This document shows, piece after piece, positions 1 through 13,400 of a stretch of DNA of 59,102 nt (position 1 is its first letter; each line of letters begins with the position of its first letter). The stretch is from Pilatotrama ljubarskyi (lineage: Eukaryota; Basidiomycota; Agaricomycetes; Polyporales; Polyporaceae): contig MU277673.1 of assembly GCA_022385805.1 (NCBI GenBank), positions 841,254-900,355 on the forward strand, in the 5' to 3' direction. Position numbers and translations under genes: made by a program. Below the pieces are notes generated by a model. That model searched no databases, had not been told where the DNA came from, and was given only the letters and a program-made list of their open reading frames with translations.

Positions 1-930
1 ACGCGCTTGGACGGGGTATCCACAATACCAGAAAATCCTGCTCGATCGTGCTCGTCGGCTTGCTCGCGTCCCTGCCTACCCTAGGATTTTCTACAAGGCA
101 GGTTCACCAACCAAGACTTACCGTGTGCGCAGAAACAATGAGCCAGGCCTACAGACGTAAATATGAGACTAGATACGGTGTGAACGTGGATAGCGTAGAC
201 CACATACACTGCTATTCCATGGCTTGCCATGGGGTGTCTGGCCGTTCGCGAGTATTTGTTCCGCGCGGTACCAGGGACTCTCCCTCTCGGGGATCTGCAT
301 GACTACCCCCGCGGTACGCGGCGCCCCTCTCGCCTGGCGGGCTTCCGCAGCAGCGAGCTCGGCGGCGTATTGCTCCTTCTGCTTCAGCTCCGCCGCAGAG
401 AGGTTTTGGACGGGGAGTGCGGCAAGAGCGCGTTTCCAAGTTCTGACGGTCTCCTCTTGCTTGCCTAGCCCCTGTGAGCAGCAAATAGTTTAAATCTTGC
501 GGAGACGCTAGCAGAGGAAAAAAAAATTACTGACAGCACACGCCGACGCAAGGCGGGCCCATGCCTTGGCATAAGTCGCGTCGAGCTTCGTGGCCTATAT
601 TCCAGAGCTGGTAAGATAGCTGAAACTCACGTGCTCAAGGAGTACTAGTCAATATACTGACCTTCTCGGCATCTGTATACGCGTCAAGGTATCTACGTAG
701 ACGGACGGTTGAGTGATTCGACGGTTTAAGTATTGGGACCGCAAAAGTGGACGCGTCATGTACCTGTTCAAACCCAGAGAGCAAGCGGCGCGGTTGCAGT
801 ACAAGACCGCGTTCTGCTCGTCATGCTTGATCGCCTGCGTGTACTTCTTGTAAGCAGCGGTGAAGTCCTTCTTGACAAACAGATCGTTGCCCTCTGCTTT
901 GAGTCGGGCGGCCTCGGTTGGGTTGGGCAT
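1..930 (-). CDS. TPR-repeat protein, 3' end outside window
   Basis: A tetratricopeptide-repeat protein of the type seen in co-chaperones and PP5-like proteins; these bind partner-protein tails in the cytosol. It starts at the ATG at 930 (MPNPTEAARLKAEGNDLF), and two TPR helices with the usual A-x-x-x-K-x-x-G-N and Y-x-N-R-A-A pattern follow. Spliced exons are 764-930, 662-692, 540-594, about 208-464, 122-148 and 1-71, all GT..AG. The join between 464 and 540 is uncertain, because more than one acceptor gives an open frame and the chosen one shortens the second TPR helix by a few residues. After the TPRs comes an Ala/Glu-rich helix (about 330-450) and a less conserved tail that leaves the window still open. 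The exact family member is not identified. Confidence 0.75.
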
Positions 931-1026
931 GGCACTCTCAGAATCGTTGACGAGGGCAGACAAACCGGGCAGGAGCCGTGGTGAGGTGCTAGTACGCCGT
1001 GTCGCTCGGACAGATCCACCCACATG

Positions 1027-1033
1027 TTTTATA
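1027..1033 (-). promoter_or_regulatory. TATA box of the TPR gene
   Basis: TATAAAA on the minus strand, about 97 bp upstream of the ATG at 930. The 545 bp between this gene and the 3' end of MGR2 hold no convincing coding sequence. Confidence 0.45.
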
Positions 1034-1475
1034 CTACTGCCGCATGTCGGCGGAACAATGGGCTAGTGGATCGACCCTGACTACACGAGGTGCGGGAGGC
1101 GAAGTACTCGCCGTCTCCTGCCTCTGAATTGCCTTCGACAGCCACGCGCGGAAGCTGCCGAGAGTCTAACACTACTGCGCCCGCCTCGCTACCCTCACCC
1201 TAGACACATAAAATCCGCATCTGAATGCGCTTACTGTACCAGAGGCATATGCCCCCGCTTGACCAGATCCTCGTGTGTGGCAGAGAGATAGCAGGCTTTC
1301 TCCGTTTATGCTGTTGCGGACGTGTCGTGCAGAACGCGCTGTCCAGGGTATCATCCGGCTGCGTGAGTCAACAGTGACAATCATGCAGGCGGGAGATTAG
1401 GACCAGAGAACCGATGTTTTTTGTTCAACGACCACAAATGATTCACGGGGCAATGTCGCTCGAAGTAGCAAGTTC

Positions 1476-2068
1476 TCACTGGGGTGATCGCCTCTGCTTC
1501 TCCAACGCCCATTGCAACCTCATATTTGACAGGCCCTCCGCTCTTGAACGCATGATGGGCGACGCAAGCTGCATTCCGGCCGCTTGCAGGTGAGGCGGTA
1601 GCTGGCCGTCGTTGCGGATCACCTTCACAGGAGGCGTTCAGAAGTAGTGGCAGAAGGGAATGGAGGCAACCTCGTACCGAACCGATTGCGAGGAAGAAAG
1701 AGAACGTCGCAGCACTGCCGAGCATGTACTGGGAAAGTGTAGGGAGAACACCTCGAGGACCGGCTCCTCCTCTAAGTTAAACGTGAGTTCAGGAGCGTGA
1801 TTGCTAGCATGAGAATGCAGTGCGCACCGCAGAATGCTGAAGGTACCAAACAGGAAGCCCATCGTCAGTCCTACACCAGCACCCATGGCAGCACCCATCC
1901 TGTATAGCTCTTAGCCCTGCGCGCAGATTTGGACACAATATATAACACCGTACTTCACTATACAGGCGTGGCGATGAGCAGATCATACTCCACAAGATGA
2001 GCAGGAACGAACTCACACTTCTGCCAGACCGTCAGCCCTCCGGCATGTCCCTGAGGTACTGCAGGCAT
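1476..2068 (-). CDS. MGR2: Mgr2/Romo1 mitochondrial inner-membrane protein
   Basis: Mgr2 is a small subunit of the TIM23 translocase in the mitochondrial inner membrane, helping presequence proteins sort laterally; animal ROMO1 is the homologue. Exons 2019-2068, 1828-1899, 1678-1771 and 1476-1622 join in frame (363 nt, 120 aa). The spliced protein has the family's hallmark: a glycine-rich first helix (MGAAMGAGVGLTMGFLFG), then RGGAGPRGVLPTLSQYML, then a second membrane helix SAATFSFFLAIGSV. The start MPAVPQGH lies in a separate first exon. A C-terminal extension of about 45 polar residues follows the second helix, longer than in many homologues. It is divergent from PEX10 with 210 bp between start codons. 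Confidence 0.9.
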
Positions 2069-2278
2069 TATGAATTGTACTAGAACAGAGAGAGTAGAAG
2101 TAGAGCACTAGTGGGAGGGCGGTAGCGCGTCTGACGTCGTGGAGTTGTCCGCGAAGTGCGTCGGCATCCGGAGCGCCCAGCGCACTTGCATCCGGACACC
2201 GACCTCGCCTTTCCCGGCCCACACCGTTGCGCACGACGGCGGCGCGGTCCTGTCCAGCGTCGGACGTCTAGCGCAACA

Positions 2279-3501
2279 ATGCCGCGCAACCTTCCATCGT
2301 TCCCTCCGGCGCAACAGGCGCAAATCAGTGCGTGTATCTGTTGTCTTCTCATTGAGTGCAATGCAATCCTTACCCCGCATACCATCGCAGTACGGTCGAA
2401 CCAGCGAGACCTCTTCCAGGTGTCTGCGCTGCGCGAGCAGACTGAGAACGTGGTGCGCTCGTGGTTAGGTAGGAAATTGGCTTGTATAGTCTCAGCTACC
2501 ATACTTATTGGACGCTAGGAACAAGATGGTTGACGCGCTGGGACAAGGAGATTGACTTTGCGGCGAATCTCATGTACTATGGCTTAACAGTTGGCTTCGG
2601 TGGGTGATTCAGTGTTCCTGCCATAGCAATTGCTGAAGCTGTCATTGCAGGTTCTCAGACGCTTGGAGAAGAGTATACGGACATTTGGCTGCATTCCTCG
2701 CATACCCATAGGCGACCCTCACCCCGGCTGAGGGCAGCCCTCATCTTATTGCCCACTCTCCCTTCCTATCTGCTGTCGAGATACGGATCTGTCATTCCCC
2801 AGACCTCAAAGACGGGAGCGTTGCTTCGCAAGATACCTACAGCTCTGGAAGTCCTCTCTGAGATAAACTTGGCGATATTCTACCTGCGGGGCACGTACTA
2901 CGGCCTTGTCAAGAGACTCCTGGGAATGAAATATGTGAGTGGGGTGTCCTATTCATGACTTATTAGCTAAAATGGCTGCTTAGATTTCTGCAATCCCGGA
3001 AAATCCGAACGCACGACCGCCATCATACGCGCTCTTAGGCATACTCTTGGGCGTTCGGCTGGTCCACCGAGCTCTCAGCTACCTACGTGCTCGCTCCGCA
3101 CAGTCGGACACGAAGGGGCAGCGTATCATGGACGGAGAGGATGACATCTTCATTGATGACCGCAGGGTCTCCTCCATGCTTGAAGCCGTAAATCGCGAAG
3201 ATGCTCCTCCCGTTCCCGTGGAAGAAGATGAAGGAACGGTTTTGGATGTCTCCAAGATACCTGCTGAGCTTCGCGCTGGCAGGAATTGCACGCTCTGTTT
3301 GGAGGAGCGCACCGAAAGCTGCGCCACAGACTGCGGTCACTTGTTTTGTTGGAATTGTATAGTAGGATGGGGCCGGGAAAAGGTCAGGCTTGCGGCGGAT
3401 TATCCTGATAGTGGAATGCTGACGTCGATCGACAGGCTGAATGTCCCCTATGTCGACAGTCGTTGAATCTCGCTTCGCTGTTACCCGTGTATAATCTATG
3501 A
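2279..3501 (+). CDS. PEX10: Peroxin 10, RING-type E3 of the peroxisome importomer
   Basis: Pex10 sits in the peroxisomal membrane with Pex2 and Pex12 and ubiquitinates the receptor Pex5 so that it can be recycled. Exons 2279-2327, 2391-2468, 2519-2599, 2651-2934, 2984-3382 and 3436-3501 give 318 aa with no frame break. The N-terminal Pex2/Pex12-type domain is recognisable ([31 protein letters not shown]). The C-terminal C3HC4 RING spans about residues 266-303: [17 protein letters not shown], then ECPLCRQ. An Asp/Glu-rich linker lies before the RING. The last intron falls inside the RING, and the final exon is 66 nt. Length is normal for fungal Pex10. Confidence 0.95.
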
Positions 3502-3685
3502 TGCTGGTTTGGAGGGTCTTCAATCGATGCCACGCGGTTGCAACATGCAGCATGGACTGAGGACACGAATTCCGGTGCAGATGATCGAAAGCGTTCAGTC
3601 AGAGGTGATACCACAGCAGAAACGTACGACATGTGGGCGAGCCGTCCACACTTTTACACGGAGCGGGAGACAAAGATCGGGCAAC

Positions 3686-4279
3686 TCAGACAACTTGCTG
3701 GATCAGCGTGATGTTGTCGCCTTTAAGCAATATACGACCTGGTCGACGCGGGAGTAAGCGCACGGCTCCAAACCGAATAGAAGGGTACGCACCGAGCTCT
3801 CGCCTTGGCTTAGCATCCTTCACGAAGACCTCCGCCGCGTCGTCCATCACGACGTTCATGAATTCGTCGAATCCCTGACGACAGCATGGTCAGCGTACCA
3901 TCTCAACATCACATAAGCAGCGGATGGATAGAGCAGGGCAGGCGTTGCTCGTCGCGCGAGACCAGGAACGTGCAATGAAGAAGTCGTCGCCTTCGTTCGT
4001 CCTGAAGTTCAACGCGGAGTGCTTGTAGGTGCTCTAAGACACGCACAATAATGGTCCCTTCGATCCGCATATCGATGTTGTCGTACAGCCAAATCACGAC
4101 TTTCGTCCTCTACAAAACCAAGTTAGCATCAGTCTCAACTTGTTCTACTTCTTCACATACCTGTTGCAGGTTCTTGAAGATGACATTCTGAGGGGCAGCT
4201 TAGACATGAACGGTTCGTGTCGGCACCATCAGTCACTTACGATGGGTTGTACCATCACCCTCTGTTGACGACCTGACAT
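3686..4279 (-). CDS. SME1: Small nuclear ribonucleoprotein SmE
   Basis: SmE is one of seven Sm proteins that ring the Sm site of spliceosomal U1, U2, U4 and U5 snRNAs. Five exons (4241-4279, 4161-4187, 4047-4109, 3793-3874, 3686-3738) give 87 aa, the usual length. Both Sm motifs are present: Sm1 around [17 protein letters not shown] and Sm2 around [11 protein letters not shown]. The start [13 protein letters not shown] is the family's normal N-terminus. The second exon is only 27 nt. Divergent from dhc2, with 187 bp between the two start codons. Confidence 0.95.
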
Positions 4280-4466
4280 GTTGGGCTAGTTTGGCGAGGA
4301 AAGAGGGAAAAGTCGGCGGATGGCTGAGGAGGAGGTCTATACGAGAGCAGCCCAAGTTCGGCGCTGAAAGGCAGACGAGCGGGTCTCGGCGCTTGCCGAG
4401 CGCCCGTGCTCTAGCGACGCGACGCGTCTTACAGAGAACTTGTCCTCAACCAGCGTGTCAACAACC

Positions 4467-7400
4467 ATGGAGGTATGTTTCCTGCATGAGTACGCATGCG
4501 GCGCGAGTTTGACAGCCAGTTATAGTTGTTGGCACCCTCCAACTCATCTACCGCGGCGGCGGTCACCTTCATCACTTTCGTGCAAGACCTGAAACGCAAG
4601 ACGAAGACATGGGGTCCTATGATTGAGCTCTGCGCCAGCGGCGAGAAGACCCTTGAGCGATTCCGATACCAGTTCCCCGACGATTGGCTATACAGCGACC
4701 AGCTGCGGGGAGAGTGGAGTGCATTTAACGAGATCCTCAAGAGAAAGAATGACTCTATCCAGGAACAACTAGGTGCGTGTAGCATAACTATGAGTATGCG
4801 CCTCTGCCTTGCTGACTAGCCGGTAGCTGGGCTCCAGCTGAAGATTGTCGCGGAAGACAAGATTGTCGAGAACAAGATAAACGACATCATCCAGGAATGG
4901 GAGCAAACGCGACCTGTCCAAGGCAACATGCGGGCCGACACGGCACTTAACACTATCAACGTCTTCGAAGGCAAACTGACCCGCGTTCAAGAGGAATACG
5001 AGCTAGTCTGCAAGGCTAAGGAGGCCCTTGACCTGGAGCTGATCCGTCATACGCGACTGGAACCCGTCTTCGAGGAGCTACGTGACTTGAAGGCAGTCTG
5101 GACAGCGCTCTCCGGTGTCTGGAGCCAGATAGGCGAGCTTCGCGAGATGCCATGGGCGACCGTCCAGCCACGGAAACTTCGACAGCAACTTGACGGATTG
5201 CTCTCGTCTACGAAGGAAATGCCGACGCGCATGCGTCAATACGCGGCCTTCGAATACGTTCAAGACGTGCTGCGGGGCCTCCTGAAATCCAATTCGCTCA
5301 TCGCCGAGCTCAAGTCAGAAGCCCTCAAGGACAGGCATTGGAAACAACTATTCAAGGTGTTGAGAGTACCGTCGCAAGTCAGCTTGCCTCTGTAAGTCGT
5401 GTTGGTCATATTCCACACGACTGCTTCTCACATAGTCGCAGCATGACCCTAGGCCACGTGTACGACATGGACCTACGCAGGAACGAAAACATAATCAAGG
5501 AGGTCATCGTCCAGGCTCAAGGAGAGGTCGGTTCTGTCATCAGAAGTCGCATACTTCCCTTGCTGATCTGCTCTACTCCAGATGGCTCTCGAAGAGTATA
5601 TCCGCCAGGTCAAGGAGACTTGGACCAACTATACCCTTGACCTCGTCAACTATCAGAACAAATGCCGCTTGATCAGGTTTGTCTCCATGGGCCTGCCTAG
5701 CCGGATATCAGCACTCATGTTGAGTCTAGGGGATGGGATGACCTCTTCAACAAGTGCAGCGAGAACTTGAACTCCTTGACGGCCATGAAGCTCTCGCCTT
5801 ACTACAAGGGTAGGATACTGCCCGTCCCTGATGACTTCCTAGGCTCACCCATTCGTTTCAGTATTCGAAGAAGAGGCCGGAGCCTGGGAGGAGAAACTGA
5901 ACCGCATCCACGTGCTCTTTGGTAAGTACGCGCTCAGGTAAGCTGCAGTTCGAACGCGCCACTCACAAGCATGACTAGACGTGTGGATCGACGTGCAACG
6001 ACAGTGGGTCTACCTAGAGGGTATCTTCTCCGGGAGTGCAGACATCAAACACCTTCTCCCGGTCGAGAGTGCGCGATTCCAGAACATCAACACCGAGTTC
6101 CTCGCGGTCATGAAGAAGGTGTACAAGTCGCCATTCGTCATCGATGTTATGAACATCCAGGGCATCCAGAAATCCCTAGAGCGCCTTGCGGATCTCTTGA
6201 ACAAGATCCAGAAGGCACTCGGAGAGTATCTCGAGCGGGAGCGTGCCTCCTTCCCTCGCTTTTACTTCGTCGGTGACGAGGACTTGCTGGAGATCATCGG
6301 TAACAGCAAGGAGATCCTCCGTATCATGAAGCACCTAAAGAAGATGTTTGCGGGTATCTCGACAATCATGCTGGACGAAGAGTTGACCCAGATCCAAGGT
6401 ATGGCCTCCCGAGAGGGCGAGGAGGTCTTCTTCAAGGACCCTATCCTCTTGAAGGACTACCCCAAGATCAACGACTGGCTCACCAAGCTGGAGGCGGAAA
6501 TGCGCGTCTCGCTGGCTCAACTTCTCTGCGACGCTGTGGCCGAGTTGCAGTCCTTCTATGGCACCATCTCGCCTCTTCCTCAGGATCAGTTCATGGCTTG
6601 GCTCGAGAAGTACCCTGCTCAGCTCGTCACTCTGGCCATCCAGGTCGCCTGGACTGCTTCCGTTGAGGGAGCGCTCGAGAGCTCCCAGTCTCTGGATGGT
6701 CCCCTCGATACTATTCGGCAGGGCCTCGATCTGCTCGCCGACGTTGTATTGACGGAGCTCAAGCCTGTAACGCGTCGGAAATGCGAGCATCTAATCACGG
6801 AGCTCGTCCACCAGCGTGACGTGACGCGTACTCTTATCCAGCAGCGAGTCTCGGATAACAGGGCTTTCTCTTGGCTATACCAGATGCGCTTCTATCTGAA
6901 CCGCAACATCGAGAACCCCTTGGACAGGCTCTCCATCCGAGTCGCGGACGCGTCTTTCCCTTACGGATGGGAGTATCTCGGTGTCCCGGATCGCTTGGTG
7001 CAGACGCCGCTCACGGACAGGTGTTACCTGACCCTTACCCAGGCCTTGGACAACCAGCTCGGAGGATCTCCTTTCGGACCAGCTGGCACCGGTGAGCCCC
7101 AAACGGCACGTATCTTCTTGTCCAGCACTCACATTTCTTTAGGCAAGACCGAGTCCGTCAAGGCTCTCGGTGTGCAGCTGGGGCGGTTTGTGCTGGTCTT
7201 CTGTTGCGATGAGACGTTCGATTTCCAAGCAATGGGTCGTATCTTCGTAGGTCTTTGCCAGGTTGGCGCGTGGGGATGCTTCGACGAGTTCAATCGTCTT
7301 GAGGAGCGTATCCTCAGTGCCGTCTCGCAGCAGGTCCAGAGCATACAACAGGGTCTTGCCACGCTCGTGAAGAACCCTAATACCGAGATCGAGCTCGTCG

Positions 7401-10400
7401 GCAAGAACGTGAAGCTCAACAAGAACATGGGTATCTTCATCACGACCAACCCGAACTACGCCGGTCGCTCACAGCTCCCGCCGAACTTGACCAAGCTTTT
7501 CAGGCCCATGGCCATGACACGGCCCGACCGGGAGCTCATTGCGCAGGTCATGCTGTTCTCGCAGGGTTTCCGGACGGCAGAGTCACTCGCGTCGAAGATC
7601 GTACCGTTCTTCAACCTTTGCGACGAGCAGCTCTCTCCCCAACCTCACTACGACTTCGGTCTTCGTGCCCTCAAGGCTGTTTTGGCTTCTGCTGGTATTC
7701 TCAAGCGGGAGCGTCTACAGGAGTCGAGGTCCTCCGGTGAAGGTGCCGATGCCGCTGGTCTCTCCGATGCCGCCTCCGAGCAGGTCATTCTCATCCAGAG
7801 TGTGACTGAGACGATTGTCCCTAAGCTTGTCGCTGACGATGTTCCGCTCCTCACGAGGTAGGCTATATCAGATACTGTCTCGTTGATAATATGCTGACCC
7901 TCTCGCAGCCTCCTAGCCGATGTGTTCCCTGGTGTTGACTACGTCCCCGTCAATCTCGACGCCTTGCGCGAACATATTAGCAAGGTTTGCGCCGAGCGCC
8001 GCCTCGTTGAGGGCGAGCGCTGGATCAACAAGATCCTGCAGTTGTACCAGATCCAGAAGATCCAGCACGGTCTCATGATGGTCGGTCCTTCGGGTAGTGG
8101 AAAGAGTAACGCGTGGCAAGTCCTGCTGGCCGCGCTCGAACGGCTCGACGGCGTCGAGGGTGTGTCATACGTCATTGACCCCAAGGCCATGCACAAGGAT
8201 GCTTTGTACGGTACTCTAGACCCGACGACTCGCGAGTGGAACGACGGCCTGTTCACCCATACTCTGCGGAAGATCGTCGACGACGTTCGTGGCGAGAGCG
8301 GCAAACGGCATTGGATCATTTTCGATGGTGATGTCGACCCGGAGTGGGTGGAGAACTTGAACAGGTGTGTCTCTTCTACATGCACGGTCCTTTGACCGCT
8401 AACACTTGCTCGTCAGCGTCCTCGACGACAATAAGCTCTTGACTCTGCCAAATGGAGAGCGTCTCAACCTGCCTCCGAACGTTCGGATCATGTTCGAAGT
8501 CGAGCACCTCAAGTACGCGACGCTCGCTACCGTCAGTCGTTGCGGTATGATCTGGTTCAGTGAGGACGTCGTTGAGCCCTCGATGGTCTTCCGTCACTAC
8601 TTGGAGACGCTCTCAACCGTGCCTCTGGACGCCGAGGACGATGAGGCCATCGAGGTGCCTGGTCGACGCGCTGACCCTGCCAGTGCCGAGTCTCCGGCCT
8701 CTCCGCATCTGGCTACGCAGAAGCAGATCGCTTCCATTCTCCAGCCGTACTTCGAGGAGGGCGAGCTCATCATGTCTGCGCTTCAGTACGCGGAGACAAT
8801 CGAGCATATCATGGACTTCACGACAACTCGTGCTCTCAACACGCTTTTCTCGCTCATCAACAAGACGGTCCGCAATGTCATCGAGTACAACATCCATCAC
8901 GCGGACTTCCCTCTCACCCACGAGCGCATCGAGCAGTACGTGACGAAGCGTCTTCTTGTCAACATCATCTGGGCGTTCTCCGGAGATGCTCGCCTAGAAC
9001 TGCGTGCGGAGCTCGGCGATTACCTGCGGAAGCACACGGGCATCGACCTTCCACCACTCACCCAGGGAGGCTCCCTTCTGGACTTCGACGTGCAGGTCTC
9101 AAACGGAGAGTGGAGCGGGTGGCAGGCTCGTGTTCCAGTCATCGACATCGAGTCTCACGCGGTGACTGCCTCAGACGTGGTTGTGCCCACTGTCGACACT
9201 GTCCGCCATGAGGAGGTTCTCTACTCCTGGCTCTCCGAGCACAAGCCCCTCATGCTCTGCGGTCCTCCTGGCTCCGGTAAGACCATGACTCTGTTCAGTG
9301 CTCTACGCAAACTGCCGGATATGGAGGTCGTGGGCCTGAACTTCTCCAGTGCTACTACCCCCGAGCTCATCCTCAAGACGTTCGAGCAGTACTGCGAGTA
9401 CCGCAAGACGCCAAACGGGGTCATTCTGGCGCCTGCTCAGATCGGCCGCTGGCTTGTCGTCTTCTGCGATGAGATCAATCTTCCCGCGACGGACAAGTAC
9501 GGCACTCAGCGTGTCATCTCCTTCATTCGCCAGTTGGTGGAGTGTGGGGGATACTGGCGGACCACAGACATGGCTTGGGTGAAACTCGAGCGCATCCAGT
9601 TCGTCGGCGCTTGCAACCCTCCTACGGATCCTGGTCGTGTGCCCTTGAGCCACCGTTTCTTGCGGCATGCTCCTCTCGTCATGGTCGACTACCCTGGCGA
9701 GCTGTCGCTCAAGCAGATCTACGGGACGTACAACCGCGCTCTCCTGAAGGTCGTGCCCAACCTCCGCGCGTACGCCGAACCACTCACAGACGCCATGGTC
9801 GCACTCTACCTAGCATCTCAGAAGCGCTTCACAACCGATGTTCAGGCTCACTATGTCTACAGTCCTCGTGAGCTCACCCGTTGGGTGCGTGGTATCTATG
9901 AGGCCATTCGCCCTCTAGAGATCCTCTCCGTCGAAGGGCTCGTTAGGGTCTGGGCGCATGAGGCTCTGCGACTCTTCCAAGACCGTCTTGTTACGGAAGA
10001 GGAGAAGCGGTGGACCGACGAGGCGATTGATAACGCTGCGATGGAGCACTTCCCGACCATCAATCGGGACGAGGCGCTCTCTCGGCCGATCCTGTTCTCA
10101 AATTGGACGTCAAAGGACTACATCCCCGTCGATCGCGAGGTCCTCCGAGAGTACACAAAGGCGCGCCTCCGTGTGTTCTACGAAGAGGAGCTGGACGTCC
10201 CTCTTGTTCTCTTCAACGACGTCCTGGACCATGTCTTGCGTATCGACCGTGTCTTCCGTCAAGTCCAAGGCCACCTACTTCTCATTGGTGTCAGTGGCAG
10301 TGGAAAGGTAACCTATCATCGTCGTCTGACCAGTCGCCGCATGCTAATACTGGTGTTCGTAGACCACTCTTTCTCGTTTCGTCGCATGGATGAATGGTCT

Positions 10401-13400
10401 TAGCATCTTCCAGATCAAAGTCCACAACAAGTACACGGGCGAGGACTTCGATGAGGACCTCAGGACTGTCCTGCGCAGGGCTGGTTGCAAGGGCGAGAAG
10501 ATTTGTTTCATCATGGATGAGTCTAACGTTCTCGACTCCGGTTTCTTGGAGCGCATGAACACCCTGCTGGCCAACGCTGAGGTTCCTGGTCTATTCGAGG
10601 GCGATGAACACTCCGCTCTCATGACCGCCTGCAAGGAGGGCTCCCAGCGCGATGGCCTTATGCTGGACTCCCACGAGGAGCTGTACCGCTGGTTCACGCA
10701 GCAGGTCGCCAAGAACCTGCACGTCGTCTTCACCATGAATCCTCCCGAGAACGGTCTCGCTTCCCGGGCGGCCACGTCCCCTGCATTGTTCAATCGTTGC
10801 GTACTTGATTGGTTTGGCGACTGGTCAGACCAGGCGTTCTACCAGGTCGGCATGGAGTTCACCAACACGCTCGACCTGGACCTGCCCGCTTACAACCCTC
10901 CGGCGATGTTCCCGATCGCCTACCGCGACCTACCCATGCCGCCGTCGCACAGGGCCGCCGTCGTCAACGCCTTGGTGCACGTCCACCAGTCAATGCATCA
11001 GATCAACCAGCGTCTCAGCCGCCGCCAAGGCCGCTACAACTATGTTACTCCGCGTCATTACCTGGACTTGTGAGTGCTTTTCTTGCACAATACGGCCAAC
11101 GGCTGACGTATGCTCTCCAGTATCAACCACTACGTTCGCCTGCATAACGAGAAGCGCGAAGAGCTCGAGGAGCAGCAGCGCCACTTGCACGTCGGCCTTG
11201 ACAAGCTGCGAGAGACGGTGGAGCAGGTCGAGGAGTTACGCAAGAGTCTCGCTATCAAGCGGACGCAGCTCGAAGCCAAGAATGCCGAAGCTAACGAGAA
11301 GCTGAAGCGGATGGTGGCTGACCAACAAGAGGCAGAACAGAAGAAGGCTGCGTCGATCGAGATCCAGGCAGCCCTCGTCGAGCAGGACAAGAACATAAAG
11401 CAGCGCCGGGAGATTGTCATGGCGGACCTCGCGGACGCTGAACCGGCCGTCTTGGACGCCCAGGCTGCTGTTAGCAGTATCAAGCGCCAACATCTTCAGG
11501 AAGTCCGTACGATGGCCAACCCTCCAGAGGCCGTCAAGTTGGCTATGGAGTCGGTCTGCACCCTTCTCGGTCACAAGATCGACAGCTGGCGAACCGTTCA
11601 GGGTATCATCCGTCGCGACGACTTCATCCAACGTATTGTCAACTTCGATACCACCAACCAGATGACGAAGCAGCTCCGAGACATCATGAAGCGCGATTTC
11701 CTCAGCCGACCCTCTTACAACTTCGAGACCGTACAGCGCGCGAGTAAGGCTTGCGGTCCTCTCGTCAAGTGGGTCATCGCCCAAGTCCGTTTCTCCGAGA
11801 TCTTGGACAAGGTCGAGCCCTTGCGCAACGAGGTCCAGTCGCTCGAGGACCAGGCGGAACAGACGAAGCAACAGGCGCAGATGATGGTGACGATGATATC
11901 TGAGCTCGAGGCCAGTATCGAGCGGTACAAGGAGGAGTACGCCGGCCTCATTCGGGAGACACAAGCGATCAAGACCGAGATGGAGCGCGTCGAGAGCAAG
12001 GTAGATCGGAGCATGAAGCTCCTCGAGAGCTTGTCGTCCGAGAAGACCCGTTGGGAGGCTGGTAGCCGTACCTTCGATACCGAAATGGGTACCATCGTGG
12101 GTGACGTTTTGTTGTCTGCCGCTTTCTTGGCGTACGCGGGCTTCTTCGACCAGCAATACCGCGAAATGATGTGGCAAGAGTGGTCGACGCATCTCTCCGA
12201 GGCCGGAATACAGTTCAAGGCGGAGCTCTCCCTTCCCGAGTACCTCTCGACAGCCGACGATCGCCTCAGCTGGCAGTCCAAGTCTCTACCATCCGACAAC
12301 TTGTGCACCGAGAATGCGATCATGATCAAGCGGTACAGCCGTTACCCTCTCATCATCGATCCCACCGGCCAGGCGACGACGTTCTTGATGAACGAGTACA
12401 AGGATCGCAAAATCACTGTCACCAGCTTCCTCGACGAGGCTTTCCTGAAGGTCTTGGAGAGCGCTCTCCGGTTCGGCAACACCTTGCTCATCCAGGATGT
12501 GGAACATCTCGACCCCATCTTGAACCCCGTCCTGAACAGGGAGATTCGACGCACCGGTGGCCGTGTCCTCATCCGTCTGGGCAGCCAAGACATCGACTTC
12601 TCGCCTTCGTTCACCATGTTCCTGTCTACTCGTGATCCTTCGGTCGAGTTCTCTCCCGATATCTGCAGTCGAGTCACGTTCGTCAACTTCACGATGACCA
12701 GAAGCAGTTTGCAAAGCCAATCGCTCGACCAAGTTCTCAAGGTCGAGCGACCTGATACGGAACGCAAGCGTACCGATCTCATGAAGATGCAAGGCGAGTT
12801 CCGTCTGCGCCTTCGGACGCTCGAGAAGCTCCTGCTCCAAGCTCTGAATGAATCCTCCGGAAACATCCTGGACGATGACAAGGTCATCGACACCCTGGAG
12901 ACGCTGAAGCGCGAAGCTGCTGAGATCACTCGCAAGGTCGAGGAAACCGACCTGGTCATGAAGGAAGTCGAGGAGGTCACCGCGGAGTACCTGCCAATCG
13001 CTCAAGCTTGCAGCGCCGTGTTCTTCATTCTCGAGCAGCTGAACCTCGTCAACCACTTCTATCAGTTCTCCCTGCGCTTCTTCCTCGATATCTTTGACTA
13101 CATCTTGCATCACAACCCGAACCTGCGCAACGTCAGCGATCATGCTCGACGCCGAGACATCCTGATGAACGACTTGTTCGTCGTCGTCTACAAGAGAACC
13201 TCTCGTGCGTTACTCCACAGGGATCACGTCATGCTCGCTGTATTGCTCGCGCAGGTCAAGCTCCGTGGTGTAGAGGAGATCGGCGATGAGCTAGAGTTCT
13301 TCCTGGAGAGCGGCGATGGTGCTGTTACGGCCAACACCGATAACCTGCAGACGACCATCCTGTCGCCTGACCAAGCACAGCGCCTTGTCACATTCGCTAA

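Noticed and set aside
11236..12192. 318-codon open frame antisense to the dynein stalk region
   Set aside because: It lies fully opposite a confirmed coding exon and arises from its biased codon use; the Leu/Arg/His-rich translation has no domain.
12286..13143. 285-codon antisense frame in dhc2
   Set aside because: Same reason: shadow of the sense coding sequence, with no splice or family support.
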